Shown piece after piece: positions 8,780 through 17,120 of a DNA stretch of 64,000 nucleotides; the first letter of the stretch is position 1; each line of letters begins with the position of its first letter. Where the stretch lies: positions 1-64,000 of the forward strand of contig NZ_KE951405.1 in assembly GCF_000466165.1 (NCBI RefSeq), given 5' to 3'. The translations under genes were made by a program, and so were the position numbers. The notes beneath the pieces were generated by a model, which was given only the letters and a program-made list of their open reading frames with translations, searched no databases and was not told the DNA's origin. Source of the stretch: Actinobaculum sp. oral taxon 183 str. F0552 (GTDB taxonomy: Bacteria; Actinomycetota; Actinomycetes; Actinomycetales; Actinomycetaceae).

Positions 8780-9634
8780 ATGACTCTTCCACGCATTCCG
8801 AATATCCCACTGAACACCGGCCACCCGATTCCGCAGCTCGGCTTGGGCACATACAAGCTGAGCCGCGAGGACACTCCGCGCATCGTCGAGTTCGCCCTGT
8901 CCAAAGGATGCAGGCACATCGACACGGCCCAGATGTACGGGAACGAGTCGGAGGTCGGCCAGGCGATCGCCGCGTCGGGGATTCCGCGCGAGGACGTCTT
9001 CCTGACCACCAAGCTCGACAATTCGAATCACGAACCCGCCGCCGCGCGAGAGTCCTTCGCCGCCTCGCTGAAGCTCCTGGGCACCGACTACGTCGACCTC
9101 TTCCTCATCCACTGGCCCCTGCCCGACCAGTACGGCGGGGATTTCCTGACGACGTGGAAGGTCCTCGAAGAGTTCGCGGCCGACGGGCGCGCCCGGTCGA
9201 TCGGCGTGTCGAACTTCCAGAAGCACCACCTCGAAACGCTCATCGAGGGCTCCGACACCGTGCCGGCCATCGACCAGATCGAGCTCCACCCCTATTTCGG
9301 CAATCGGGAAGTCTCCGAGTTCTGCCGGAAGAACGGCATCGTCGTCGAAGCGTGGGCTCCCCTTGTGCGCGGCGTCGTCACCGGAGAGCCGCTTCTGGCG
9401 GGCATCGCCGCCGCGCATGGATGCACTCCCGCGCAGGCTGTGCTCGCCTGGCATCTGGCCAAGGGGCACGTGATCTTCCCGAAGTCGGCGAGTCCCGCCC
9501 GCATCGAGGAGAACCTCCGATCGGCCGAAGTACATCTGACGATCGCCGAGGTGGAGGCGATCGACGAACTCGACCGCGGCGAAGCGGGGCGGACGGGATA
9601 CAATCCGGATACGATGAAGCGGGTGGGCCAGTAG
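8780..9634 (+). CDS. Aldo/keto reductase
   Basis: NADPH-dependent carbonyl reductase of the AKR family, 284 residues, with a TIM-barrel fold. The catalytic tetrad is complete: Asp48 in HIDTAQMYGNE, Tyr53 in the same motif, Lys78 in TTKLDN and His111 in LIHWPLP. The cofactor-binding end is PKSASPARIEENL. It resembles the AKR5 group (2,5-diketo-gluconate reductase-like enzymes), but real substrates for these are often aldehydes such as methylglyoxal and cannot be assigned. AGAAG lies before ATG 8780. It follows the rhomboid gene closely and may be co-transcribed with it. Confidence 0.92.
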   Translation: MTLPRIPNIPLNTGHPIPQLGLGTYKLSREDTPRIVEFALSKGCRHIDTAQMYGNESEVGQAIAASGIPREDVFLTTKLDNSNHEPAAARESFAASLKLLGTDYVDLFLIHWPLPDQYGGDFLTTWKVLEEFAADGRARSIGVSNFQKHHLETLIEGSDTVPAIDQIELHPYFGNREVSEFCRKNGIVVEAWAPLVRGVVTGEPLLAGIAAAHGCTPAQAVLAWHLAKGHVIFPKSASPARIEENLRSAEVHLTIAEVEAIDELDRGEAGRTGYNPDTMKRVGQ

Positions 9635-9697
9635 ACCGTTGCATCTGCCCCCGCGCTCAGTTATCCAACCGACCCCGCGAAGGACGATTGATCGTCA

Positions 9698-10189
9698 GTG
9701 AACAAGGCACGCATTGCTCCATACGATCCACGGTACGAGAAATCCTTGCTCGAACTCTCCAGGCGTTCGTGGAAGCCAGTCTTCGACGGATTCGAGCCGA
9801 ACATCCCGGATGTCGCGTACGCGTCGTACTATCCCAAAGGGTGCCAGGTTCGCCAGCCGACCGACTTGCGCGCCGTCCTCAGGGACGAACAGCACAACGT
9901 CTCCGTGGCGATCATCGACGAGATCGTCGTGGGGTGGGTGTGCGTGCGCATCCACCCCGAAGACCAGATGGGCGAGATCTACGTGCTGGCGGTCGACCCC
10001 ATGTTCCAGCGCCGGGGCATTGGAAGCAAACTCGTCAACCACGCTTTCGACGTCATCCGCTCGGCGGGCATGAAGATGGCCATGGTGGAGACGGGCAACG
10101 ACCCCGGCCATGAGGCTTCCAGGCACACGTACGAATCCGCGGGCTTCAAACGCTGGCCGATCGCTCGGTACTTCAAGAGCCTCGTATAG
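9698..10189 (+). CDS. GNAT-family N-acetyltransferase
   Basis: A 163-residue acyl-CoA-dependent acetyltransferase. The acetyl-CoA pyrophosphate-binding motif is QRRGIGSKLV (104-113), preceded by the typical strand GEIYVLAVDP and followed by ETGNDPGHEASRHTYESAGF, the usual GNAT C-terminal pattern. GTG 9698 is the start, with a GAAGGACG ribosome site. The acceptor substrate is unknown. It is a monocistronic-looking gene. The 296 bases after it contain a small GTCTC/GAGAC hairpin but no recognisable gene. Confidence 0.88.
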   Translation: MNKARIAPYDPRYEKSLLELSRRSWKPVFDGFEPNIPDVAYASYYPKGCQVRQPTDLRAVLRDEQHNVSVAIIDEIVVGWVCVRIHPEDQMGEIYVLAVDPMFQRRGIGSKLVNHAFDVIRSAGMKMAMVETGNDPGHEASRHTYESAGFKRWPIARYFKSLV

Positions 10190-10485
10190 GAGGGCGGCTC
10201 GTAACGGGGCCCACACGAAGGTCGAGTCGCTGGCTGACACGACTCGTGGCCTCCGCGCCTGCGGCTGTGCGGGGCCCGGTCGAGGCGCGAAACCCGAGAG
10301 CGGGCGATCCAGGCGATGACGCGGCACGTCAGGGAGCGGGCGTCTCGCATCGAGAGACGATGCAGCACGGAGGCGGCACTGGCCGTAGAATCAGCCATTG
10401 ACACCACTGCATCGCCCTCGATGCCGCCGCTGCGCAGCCCCGCCGGAGCCAGCCGGCAAGCCCGGGGGCACCGTTGAGGAGAGCC

Positions 10486-11289
10486 ATGGTCACATACGCC
10501 TACGTCATCGCCGGGTCCGAAGCGACCGGCGGAGCCGGAATCCAAGTCGACCTCAAGACCTTCCACCAACTCGGCGTCTTCGGAATGGGAACGATCACGT
10601 GCGTCGTCTCGGTGGACCCGAAGAACGACTGGGCACACCGTTTCGTTCCTCTCGACGCCGGCCTCATCGCCGATCAGATCGAGGCCGCAACGTCCATTCG
10701 CTCCCTGGACACCGTGAAGGTCGGCATGCTCGGCACCGCGGCGACGATCGACGTCGTCGCCGCCGGCCTGAAACGGCAGGCATGGAAGAACGTCGTAGTG
10801 GACCCGGTCCTTATCTGCAAGGGAGGCGATCTCGGCCCCGCCCGGGAAGTCGACGACCAGCTGCGCGAAAAGATCCTCTCCCAGGCCACCGTCGCCACGC
10901 CCAACTACTTCGAGGCCTGCACCCTCTCGGGTCTCGACAGGCTCGAAACCGTCGAGGAGATGACGGAAGCGGCCCGCATCATCAGCGCCCAGGGGCCCCG
11001 CTACGTCCTCGTCAAGGGCGGTGTGGACTTCCCCGGCCCCGACGCCGTCGATGTCCTGTGGGACGGCGAGGCGGCCACCGTCTACTCCGAGCCGAAGGTC
11101 GGCCACGAGAGGGTGTCCGGCGCAGGATGCACCCTGGCGGCCGCCGTCACGGCCGAGCTGGCCAAGGGCGCCGGAATCCACGACGCCGTCCGCGTCGCCA
11201 AAGACGTCGTGACGGCGTCGATCAAGGGAAGGGTACCAGCCGGAACGCCCTTCGACTGGGCATGGCAGGGCGCCTACGCTTCGGCCTGA
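10486..11289 (+). CDS. pdxK: PfkB-fold pyridoxal/hydroxymethylpyrimidine kinase (PdxK/ThiD-like)
   Basis: A 267-residue ribokinase-fold kinase. AGSEATGGAGIQVDLKTF at the N terminus and the anion-hole motif SGAGCT (211-216) place it in the ThiD-like pyridoxal kinase group. Cys111 in DPVLICKGG and Cys215 in GAGC match the two-cysteine subtype known from Firmicutes enzymes, which phosphorylates pyridoxal in vitamin B6 salvage and sometimes also the thiamine pyrimidine. GTTGAGGAG precedes ATG 10486. It is convergent with dnaB across a 430-base gap. ThiD-only activity is the main alternative. Confidence 0.85.
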   Translation: MVTYAYVIAGSEATGGAGIQVDLKTFHQLGVFGMGTITCVVSVDPKNDWAHRFVPLDAGLIADQIEAATSIRSLDTVKVGMLGTAATIDVVAAGLKRQAWKNVVVDPVLICKGGDLGPAREVDDQLREKILSQATVATPNYFEACTLSGLDRLETVEEMTEAARIISAQGPRYVLVKGGVDFPGPDAVDVLWDGEAATVYSEPKVGHERVSGAGCTLAAAVTAELAKGAGIHDAVRVAKDVVTASIKGRVPAGTPFDWAWQGAYASA

Positions 11290-11392
11290 GCCTGACGCTC
11301 AGCTGGGCCGACTTACTTGAGCCGATCTATCTGAGCCGGCATTCACCTGGGCTGCCCTATCCGTGAGGGGCTCACGTGCGATTTGAGGGGTC

Positions 11393-11520
11393 TAGCGGGT
11401 TTGACACGCATCGAATGCGGTCTCCGGTCAAACCATCGAATGCGGTAATCGGTAAGACAATGCAGTACCCGGTGGAATCTCGGTCGCAAGCGTATTTCAC
11501 CGGTAGATTGACCGGTGAAA
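11393..11520. repeat. Iterated AATGC repeats and a 10-bp inverted repeat in the pdxK-dnaB gap
   Basis: The 433-base convergent gap 11290-11722 has no convincing gene. Three degenerate units of the form AATGCRGTNNNCGGT begin at 11414, 11439 and 11459; the first two share CATCGAATGCGGT exactly (11409-11421, 11434-11446). A perfect inverted repeat follows, TTTCACCGGT (11495-11504) and ACCGGTGAAA (11511-11520), with a six-base loop. There is no T-tract, so operator and terminator are both possible. The stretch from 11628 to 11720 is comparatively A+T-rich. Confidence 0.5.
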
Positions 11521-11722
11521 TCGACGAAAAGGTGAGCTTCGCCGGACGCCGACCATCAGTCCGGAATCGCACATCACCGATCCAACCTCGCCCGCCCGCA
11601 TCGGCAGTCGAAAACCACGCCGAATAATGTTAGCAAGATTCAAATAGTATTAACTTGAGTTGATGAGAATTGACTCAGATCGAACAGATTCAAATCATTT
11701 CAAGTCATGTCAATCCGGCGAA

Positions 11723-13087
11723 TCACATCCCCTGGTCGAAACTCTCGGCGAAACGCGCGTACTGGCCTTGGAATTCCAGCTCGAGGGTCCCCGTGGGCCC
11801 GGAACGCTGCTTGCCGATGATGATCTCCGCCAGGCCTCGCCTGTCCGAATCCTTGTTGAACATGTCGTCCCTGTGGATGAGCAGGACGACGTCCGCGTCC
11901 TGCTCCAGCGAGCCCGACTCGCGCAGATCTGCGACCTGAGGGCGCCTGTCGTTGCGCCTCTCCGAGTCGCGGTTGAGCTGGGCCACCGCGACGATCGGGA
12001 TCTCCAGCTCCTTGGCCAGCAGCTTGATGGACCGCGAGAACTCGGAGACCTCCTGTTGACGCGACTCCACGGCCTTGCCGCCGGAGGTCAACAGCTGGAG
12101 GTAGTCGATGACGATGAGCTGGATGCCGTGCTGCTGCTTCATGCGGCGCGACTTCGCCCGGATCTCGCCCATCGTCATATTGGGCGAGTCGTCGACGATC
12201 AACGGCGCCTGCGAGATCTTGTCGAGGGTGCGGGCGATGGCTTGCCAGTCGCGCGTCTCCAACTCGCCCTTGATCATGCGGTCGAGGAACACCCTCGACT
12301 CGGCTGCCAGCAAGCGCATGGACAGCTCCGTCCGGTTCATCTCCAGCGAGAAGTACGCGGAAGCCATGTTGTTGTGGACGGCGGCCGAGCGGCAGATGTC
12401 CATGGCGAGGGTCGACTTTCCCCCGCCGGGACGTGCGGCGATGATGATCATCTGGCCCGCGCGCAGTCCGTTGAGCTTGGAATCCAACTCGGAGAAGCCG
12501 GTCGGGACGCCGTCGAGCCCGCCGTCGCGGTTGGCGTTGCGCTCCAGCTCCTCGTACAGGTCGGGGACGATCTCCTCGAGGGTCGTGTAGTCGGTGGTCT
12601 GGCGCTGCTCGGAGATCGCGAACACCTCGGACTGGGCGAGGTTGATGAGGCCTTCGACGTCGGCCCCGTCGGTGGTGTAGCCGAGCTGGACGATGCGCGT
12701 CCCGGCCTCGACGAGGGAGCGCAGCTGGGCCTGTTCACGCACGATCCGCGCGTAGTAGGCGGCATTGGCCGCGGTGGGGACGGTGGCGACGAGCGTGTGG
12801 AGATACGGCAGACCGCCGATGCGCTCCAACTCGCCCTTCTTTTTCAGCTCCGCGCCGACGGTGACCGCGTCGGCCGGCTCGCCCCGCCCGAAGAGCTCGA
12901 TGACGACCTCGTATACGCTGGCGTGGGCGGGCCTGTAGAAGTCGGCGGAGCGCAGGATCTCGATGACGTCGGCGATGGCGTCCTTGGAGAGCATCATGCC
13001 GCCGAGCACGGACATCTCCGCATCGACGTTCTGCGGCGGAACGCGCTCATAGGACGAACCGGGCTGGGCGCCCTCGCTCACGGTCAT
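11723..13087 (-). CDS. dnaB: Replicative DNA helicase DnaB
   Basis: Hexameric 5'-3' helicase that unwinds the replication fork, 454 residues. The N-terminal DnaB domain (about residues 12-115) is followed by a RecA-like ATPase with Walker A ARPGGGKST (218-226) and the DnaB motifs YFSLEMNRTEL and VIDYLQLL. RESGSLEQDADVVLLIHR supplies the arginine-finger region. It is continuous, with no intein, although inteins are common in actinobacterial dnaB genes. ATG 13087 is chosen because GGAGGG lies five bases upstream; the frame extends to a GTG at 13108 without its own ribosome site. The gene is separated from the ribosomal-protein/ssb operon by the MATE gene and preceded by a cluster of DnaA-box-like sites. 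Confidence 0.96.
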   Translation of the reverse strand: MTVSEGAQPGSSYERVPPQNVDAEMSVLGGMMLSKDAIADVIEILRSADFYRPAHASVYEVVIELFGRGEPADAVTVGAELKKKGELERIGGLPYLHTLVATVPTAANAAYYARIVREQAQLRSLVEAGTRIVQLGYTTDGADVEGLINLAQSEVFAISEQRQTTDYTTLEEIVPDLYEELERNANRDGGLDGVPTGFSELDSKLNGLRAGQMIIIAARPGGGKSTLAMDICRSAAVHNNMASAYFSLEMNRTELSMRLLAAESRVFLDRMIKGELETRDWQAIARTLDKISQAPLIVDDSPNMTMGEIRAKSRRMKQQHGIQLIVIDYLQLLTSGGKAVESRQQEVSEFSRSIKLLAKELEIPIVAVAQLNRDSERRNDRRPQVADLRESGSLEQDADVVLLIHRDDMFNKDSDRRGLAEIIIGKQRSGPTGTLELEFQGQYARFAESFDQGM

Positions 13088-13317
13088 ATTCCCTCCGATC
13101 GACGACACCTAGGCTCGCGACGCCGCCCACACCCGCTGACTGCGTTCGCCGTCCATGCCCAGGCCGGCCGTCGGCCTGTGGGAACCGGGTCTGCGATACG
13201 GGCGGGCTTCCCACCCGTACGCCGACCCCGGCGATCGACTACGCCTCGCGGCGCTTGCGGAGTCTGAGCGCGCACGCCCAAGGTTAGTAGTTCAGCGGGA
13301 ATACGCAAATCCACCCC

Positions 13318-13487
13318 TGTGGATAACGTGTGGAGACACGCTCGCGACACGGTGCAGCCCGTGTGGAGGCGATGTGGAAGGGAGCCCTGTTTCGTCCACA
13401 TTCTCTCGCGCGTCTATCCACAATTGTGGACGGGATGGAGGAAAACCCCGCCATCCCGTCCCCAGGCCTGTCCACACAAGTGGATAA
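13318..13487. promoter_or_regulatory. Cluster of DnaA-box-like sites upstream of dnaB
   Basis: The 506-base region between divergent dnaB and the MATE gene contains one perfect DnaA box, TGTGGATAA at 13318-13326. Near matches are TCGTCCACA (13392-13400), CTATCCACA (13414-13422), CTGTCCACA (13468-13476) and AGTGGATAA (13479-13487), each one base from a TTATCCACA or TTGTCCACA consensus. Several further GTGTGGAG-type half matches lie between. The cluster may regulate dnaB through DnaA or titrate DnaA; it is about 36 kb from the main origin. Confidence 0.65.
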
Positions 13488-13593
13488 CGGCGGCGTCTTT
13501 CCCCGCCCCCTGCAATGACGCTTCGCACACCGAGACTTAAACCCGTACTTGAGGTTCAGACGATTCTTCCCACTCCGGGAGTAATCTGGAAAA

Positions 13594-15021
13594 GTGTCGA
13601 CGACCTCCCGCGGACGGAGCATCGACCGGCAGATCCGGGCGTATGCTTTACCTTCTCTGGCAACTCTCCTGGCCCAACCCCTCCTCGTCGCGGCGGACAC
13701 TGCGATGGTCGGGCACCTGGGAACGCTCCCTCTGGCCGGGCTCGCGCTCGCCTCGACTCTTCTGTCCACCCTCGTAGGGCTGTGCGTCTTCCTCGCCTAC
13801 GCCACGACGGCCGCCACCGGCACGCTGGTCGGCGCTGGAGACCGGCGCGCCGCCGCCAGCCGCGGGGTCGAGGGGATCTGGTTGGCCGCAGGAATCGGCT
13901 GCATCCTGGGCGCGATCCTCCTCCTCTTCGCCACACCCGTCCTCGAGCTCTTCAACGCCGAACCGTCGACCACGGCGCAGGCCGCACGCTATCTGCGCGC
14001 CTCGGCCGTCGGGCTCCCCGGCATGCTCGTGGTGCTGGCCGCCACCGGCACGCTCCGGGGGTTCGGCGACACCAAACGCCCGCTCTACGCGGCCACCGCG
14101 GGGGCCGTCGCCAACATTCCCCTCAACTTCGCACTCATCTACCCGGCCGGTCTCGGCGTGGCGGGCGCGGGCCTGGGAACGGCGCTGTCGGAGACGGGCA
14201 TGGGCGGATGGCTGGCGTTCGTCGTCGCGAGGATCGCCCGGGGAAGCGGAGCCTCGCTGGCCCCGAGCCGGCGCGGAATCCTCGGAGCGCTCGGCCAGTC
14301 GTGGCCGCTCATCGTGCGGACGGTCTGCCTGCGAGCGTCCATCCTCGCCGAGATCGCCGCCGCCACGAGCCTGGGGACCGTCGCGCTGGCCGCCAACCAG
14401 ATAGCGATGACCGTCTGGCAGTTCGCCGCCTACGGGCTCGACTCGCTGGCCATGGCGGCCCAGATCCTCATATCGACGGCGATAGGGGCGAGTTCGGCCG
14501 CCAAAGACGTCGACTCCCCGGCGCAGGGGAGAAGCGACGGACCAACCGAGCCGCATGGAAGCGAGGGGCAAACCGAGCCGATCGGCGACGTGCCCGCAGT
14601 GCTCAGCCGGTGCCTGCGCTACGGCGTGGCCACCGGGATCGGACTGGGGGTCGCCCTGGCGGCCGCGAGCGTCCCCATCCCGGCGGCCATGGGAGCCGAG
14701 TCGGCGGTGCGGAGCCTGTCCACCGGAACGCTCATCGTCATCGCCTGCTGCCTTCCGCTCGCCTCAGTCGCCTACATCCTCGACGGAGTGCTCATAGGAG
14801 CCCAGGACACCCGGCGCCTAGCCTGGTACATGCTCGCGGCCCTCTTCGTGTTCGCGCCGATCGCCTGGATGATCATGGCCGTCCACAGCGCGTATCCCGA
14901 CGTACCGGGCGCCTGGCTCTTCTTCGCCCTGTGGGCGGCCTACGGCGGCGTCTTCATGGCCGCCCGGGCCGGCACGATGCTCGCCCGGGCCCGTTCCGGC
15001 AAACCCTTCGGCACGCCGTGA
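13594..15021 (+). CDS. MATE-family multidrug/toxin efflux transporter (DinF-like)
   Basis: A 475-residue inner-membrane antiporter with about twelve hydrophobic segments. The opening RQIRAYALPSLATLLAQPLLVAADTAMVGHLG is typical of the DinF/MATE family: conserved proline in TM1 and D-x-x-x-V-G at the end of TM1. The family exports cationic drugs or toxins in exchange for Na+ or H+. A charged, Gly/Pro-rich loop at about residues 305-333 interrupts the second half at the family's central cytoplasmic linker. GTG 13594 is preceded by a weak GGAAAAG. It is divergent from dnaB and convergent with rplI. Substrate unknown. Confidence 0.87.
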   Translation: MSTTSRGRSIDRQIRAYALPSLATLLAQPLLVAADTAMVGHLGTLPLAGLALASTLLSTLVGLCVFLAYATTAATGTLVGAGDRRAAASRGVEGIWLAAGIGCILGAILLLFATPVLELFNAEPSTTAQAARYLRASAVGLPGMLVVLAATGTLRGFGDTKRPLYAATAGAVANIPLNFALIYPAGLGVAGAGLGTALSETGMGGWLAFVVARIARGSGASLAPSRRGILGALGQSWPLIVRTVCLRASILAEIAAATSLGTVALAANQIAMTVWQFAAYGLDSLAMAAQILISTAIGASSAAKDVDSPAQGRSDGPTEPHGSEGQTEPIGDVPAVLSRCLRYGVATGIGLGVALAAASVPIPAAMGAESAVRSLSTGTLIVIACCLPLASVAYILDGVLIGAQDTRRLAWYMLAALFVFAPIAWMIMAVHSAYPDVPGAWLFFALWAAYGGVFMAARAGTMLARARSGKPFGTP

Positions 15022-15037
15022 ACGCAGTGCCACGAAG

Positions 15038-15068
15038 ATGGGTGCGGCCGGCCGCCGCCCGCACCCAT
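15038..15068. terminator. Stem-loop between convergent MATE gene and rplI
   Basis: ATGGGTGCGG at 15038-15047 pairs with CCGCACCCAT at 15059-15068 around a G+C-rich loop. It lies 17 bases past the MATE stop and 48 bases from the rplI stop, a position fitting a shared transcription terminator. There is no U-run, as is common in high-G+C actinobacteria. Confidence 0.5.
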
Positions 15069-15115
15069 TCCGCGTCAGCGCCACCCGCGCGTCGGCGGGC
15101 GGCCCTGCATCAGCG

Positions 15116-15589
15116 TCACTTTTTCTTCTTCTTTTTCTTCGTCACGACCTCGACGACCTCGATGGTCAGACTCGCGACGATGTCGTCGTGAAGCTTGGCG
15201 GTCGCCTTATAGGAACCGAGCGACTTGATGGGCGTCGTCACGTTGATCGTGCGGCGGTCGACCGTCTTGCCGGTGGCCTCCGTCGCCGCGGCGGCGATCT
15301 CAGCGTTGGTGACGGCGCCGAACAGGCGCCCGCTCTCGCCCGCGGTCTTGACGATCGTCAAAGCCTCCGACTGGAGGGCGTCGCGCAGAGCGTTGGCCTC
15401 CTCGAGGGAGGCGATGGCGCGCTTACGGCGGGCCTCCGCGATCTGGTCGACCTGCTTCTGACCGCCTTTCGTCCATTTCGTCGCGTACCCGCGGGGAATG
15501 AGGTAGTTGCGGCCGTATCCGTCCTTGACTTCGACGACCTCGCCGGCCGACCCGAGACCGTCGACGTCATGCGTCAGAATGAGCTTCAT
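15116..15589 (-). CDS. rplI: 50S ribosomal protein L9
   Basis: A 157-residue protein with the L9 N-terminal domain: MKLILTHDVDGLGSAGEVVEVKDGYGRNYLIPRG in contiguous form, then a long helix and a C-terminal domain that binds 23S rRNA. It ends in a run of seven lysines, a C-terminal extension beyond the usual 147-150 residues. ATG 15589 follows GAGGAGG. It is the last gene of the rpsF-ssb-rpsR-rplI operon, 11 bases after rpsR. Confidence 0.96.
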   Translation of the reverse strand: MKLILTHDVDGLGSAGEVVEVKDGYGRNYLIPRGYATKWTKGGQKQVDQIAEARRKRAIASLEEANALRDALQSEALTIVKTAGESGRLFGAVTNAEIAAAATEATGKTVDRRTINVTTPIKSLGSYKATAKLHDDIVASLTIEVVEVVTKKKKKKK

Positions 15590-15600
15590 GGATGGCCTCC

Positions 15601-15837
15601 TCAGCGAGTCGAACTCGAGTAGGGAAGCAGGGCCATCTCGCGGGCGTTCTTGACGGCCCGCGCGATCTTGCGCTGCTCCTGGACGGTGACACCCGTGACG
15701 CGTCGAGCGCGGATCTTGCCGCGGTCCGAGATGAACTTGCGCAGCGTGGCGGTGTCCTTGTAGTCGATGTTCTCGATCTTGGCCGACTTGAGAGGGTTGG
15801 CCTTCTTCTTGGGCTTGCGAAGAACCGGCTTCGCCAT
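15601..15837 (-). CDS. rpsR: 30S ribosomal protein S18
   Basis: A 78-residue basic protein with the S18 core [19 protein letters not shown] and [22 protein letters not shown]. It binds the 30S platform next to S6, whose gene starts this operon. There is no CXXC zinc motif, so this is the zinc-independent form. Length is normal. It lies 74 bases after ssb and 11 before rplI. Confidence 0.96.
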   Translation of the reverse strand: MAKPVLRKPKKKANPLKSAKIENIDYKDTATLRKFISDRGKIRARRVTGVTVQEQRKIARAVKNAREMALLPYSSSTR

Positions 15838-15911
15838 AGTTATGCTCCTTCAGTTGCGGTGGCCGGAGCCACCAGGCGGCTGGCGCCGCCGGGAAAGTCG
15901 AACGATGGGAA

Positions 15912-16445
15912 TCAGAAGGGAGGGTTGTCGTCGAAAGCCGACCCGCCCTGCGGAGCGCTCTGCCACGGATCGTGCGCCGACCCGCCCTGCGGAGCGTCGT
16001 AGGACGCTCGGCCGCCGTACCCGCCGCCTCCGCCCTGGTAGCTGTTGCCGTAGTTGCCGCCACCGCCGAAGTTTCCGCCGCCTCCGGTCACCTTGGTGAC
16101 CTGGGCGCGCGCGTAGCGCAGAGAAGGGCCGATCTCGTCCACCTGCATCTCCAGGCTCGTGCGCCGTTCGCCGTTGTATTCGTAATTGCGGACGGTCAGC
16201 CGGCCGGTGACGACCACCCGCATCCCCTTGGCCAGGGACTCGGCGACGTTCTCGCCGTGCTCCCGCCACACGGAGCAGCGGATGAACATAGCCTCGCCGT
16301 CCTCCCACTGCTGGGTCTGGCGGTTCAGGGTGCGCGGAGTGGAGGCGACGGTGAAGGAAGCTACGGGCGTACCCGAACTCACGTAACGAAGCTCCGGATC
16401 ACCGGTCAGATTCCCGACGACGGTGATGATCGGTTCGCCTGCCAT
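15912..16445 (-). CDS. ssb: Single-stranded DNA-binding protein
   Basis: A 177-residue SSB. The OB fold covers about residues 1-112 ([19 protein letters not shown], then [18 protein letters not shown] and MRVVVTGRL). A Gly-rich flexible linker of the [19 protein letters not shown] kind follows. The tail ends DDNPPF, the acidic-hydrophobic peptide that recruits replication and repair partners. It coats single-stranded DNA at forks. A short direct repeat in the linker encodes PQGGSA twice. It sits in the conserved operon between rpsF and rpsR. Confidence 0.95.
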   Translation of the reverse strand: MAGEPIITVVGNLTGDPELRYVSSGTPVASFTVASTPRTLNRQTQQWEDGEAMFIRCSVWREHGENVAESLAKGMRVVVTGRLTVRNYEYNGERRTSLEMQVDEIGPSLRYARAQVTKVTGGGGNFGGGGNYGNSYQGGGGGYGGRASYDAPQGGSAHDPWQSAPQGGSAFDDNPPF

Positions 16446-16473
16446 GGTCTCTCCTTCGGTGTGGACGTCTTCC

Positions 16474-16761
16474 TCAGGCCTCGATGCGCAGCAGCTTCGT
16501 GCGGAGAATGGCCTCGTTCAGGCCAAGCTGACGATCGAGCTCGCCGGCCATCGCGGGCGTAGCCTTCATCGTCACGACTGCGTAGATGCCTTCGGAGTGC
16601 TTCTTAATGTCGTAGGCAAGGCGGCGCTTGCCCCAAATGTCGACTTTCTCCAGGGTGCCGCCCTCATTGGGGACGACCTGAAGCAGCTTGTCGACGAATG
16701 TCTGGATGTTGCGTTCGTCGACGGTCGGATCGATGATGATCATCATCTCGTAGTCACGCAT
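16474..16761 (-). CDS. rpsF: 30S ribosomal protein S6
   Basis: A 95-residue protein with the S6 sequence [16 protein letters not shown] at the start and [21 protein letters not shown] in the middle. It forms a heterodimer with S18 on the 30S subunit. ATG 16761 is preferred because GAGGAGGT lies 11 bases upstream; the GTG at 16773 would sit inside that ribosome site. It is the first gene of the four-gene operon. Confidence 0.95.
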   Translation of the reverse strand: MRDYEMMIIIDPTVDERNIQTFVDKLLQVVPNEGGTLEKVDIWGKRRLAYDIKKHSEGIYAVVTMKATPAMAGELDRQLGLNEAILRTKLLRIEA

Positions 16762-17120
16762 GCTCGTACCCACCTCCTCTGGTCTGTGCGGTCATGGTCT
16801 CTCCATGACAGGAGGGTCAATGCGTCTGGCGCCGGAACGGCCCGAAGGCCGGGGCGGGCCGGAAGACCGAACATCCCGATAGCCGGGCCGGGCACCGGAA
16901 ACGGATTCTACCCGTGAGGGGAAGGCGTTGGCCAGTCTCCGGCCGACCGCCCCCGGGCCGTCGCGCCCATGCACCGGCCCCTTGGGGCAGCAGACAGCGT
17001 TCGCCGGCGACCGGGCGGAGTTGGGATCTCGTCCCCGGCGCCCGCCGCGCCGAACGCTCACCGGCTCCCGAGCGAGGCCTTCCCCGGCGAGGCGCAGCGT
17101 CCGGTCTCTTGGAGCCAAGG
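16762..17120. other. Non-coding gap upstream of rpsF
   Basis: This 359-base G+C-rich stretch separates the pbp stop from rpsF. Apart from the rpsF ribosome site at about 16773-16781, no clear -10/-35, riboswitch, RNA gene or repeat is recognisable. It should hold the operon promoter and the end of the pbp transcript. Confidence 0.5.

Noticed and set aside
11660-13267. 535-codon plus-strand frame opposite dnaB
   Set aside because: Composition is that of an antisense shadow and dnaB is unmistakable on the other strand.
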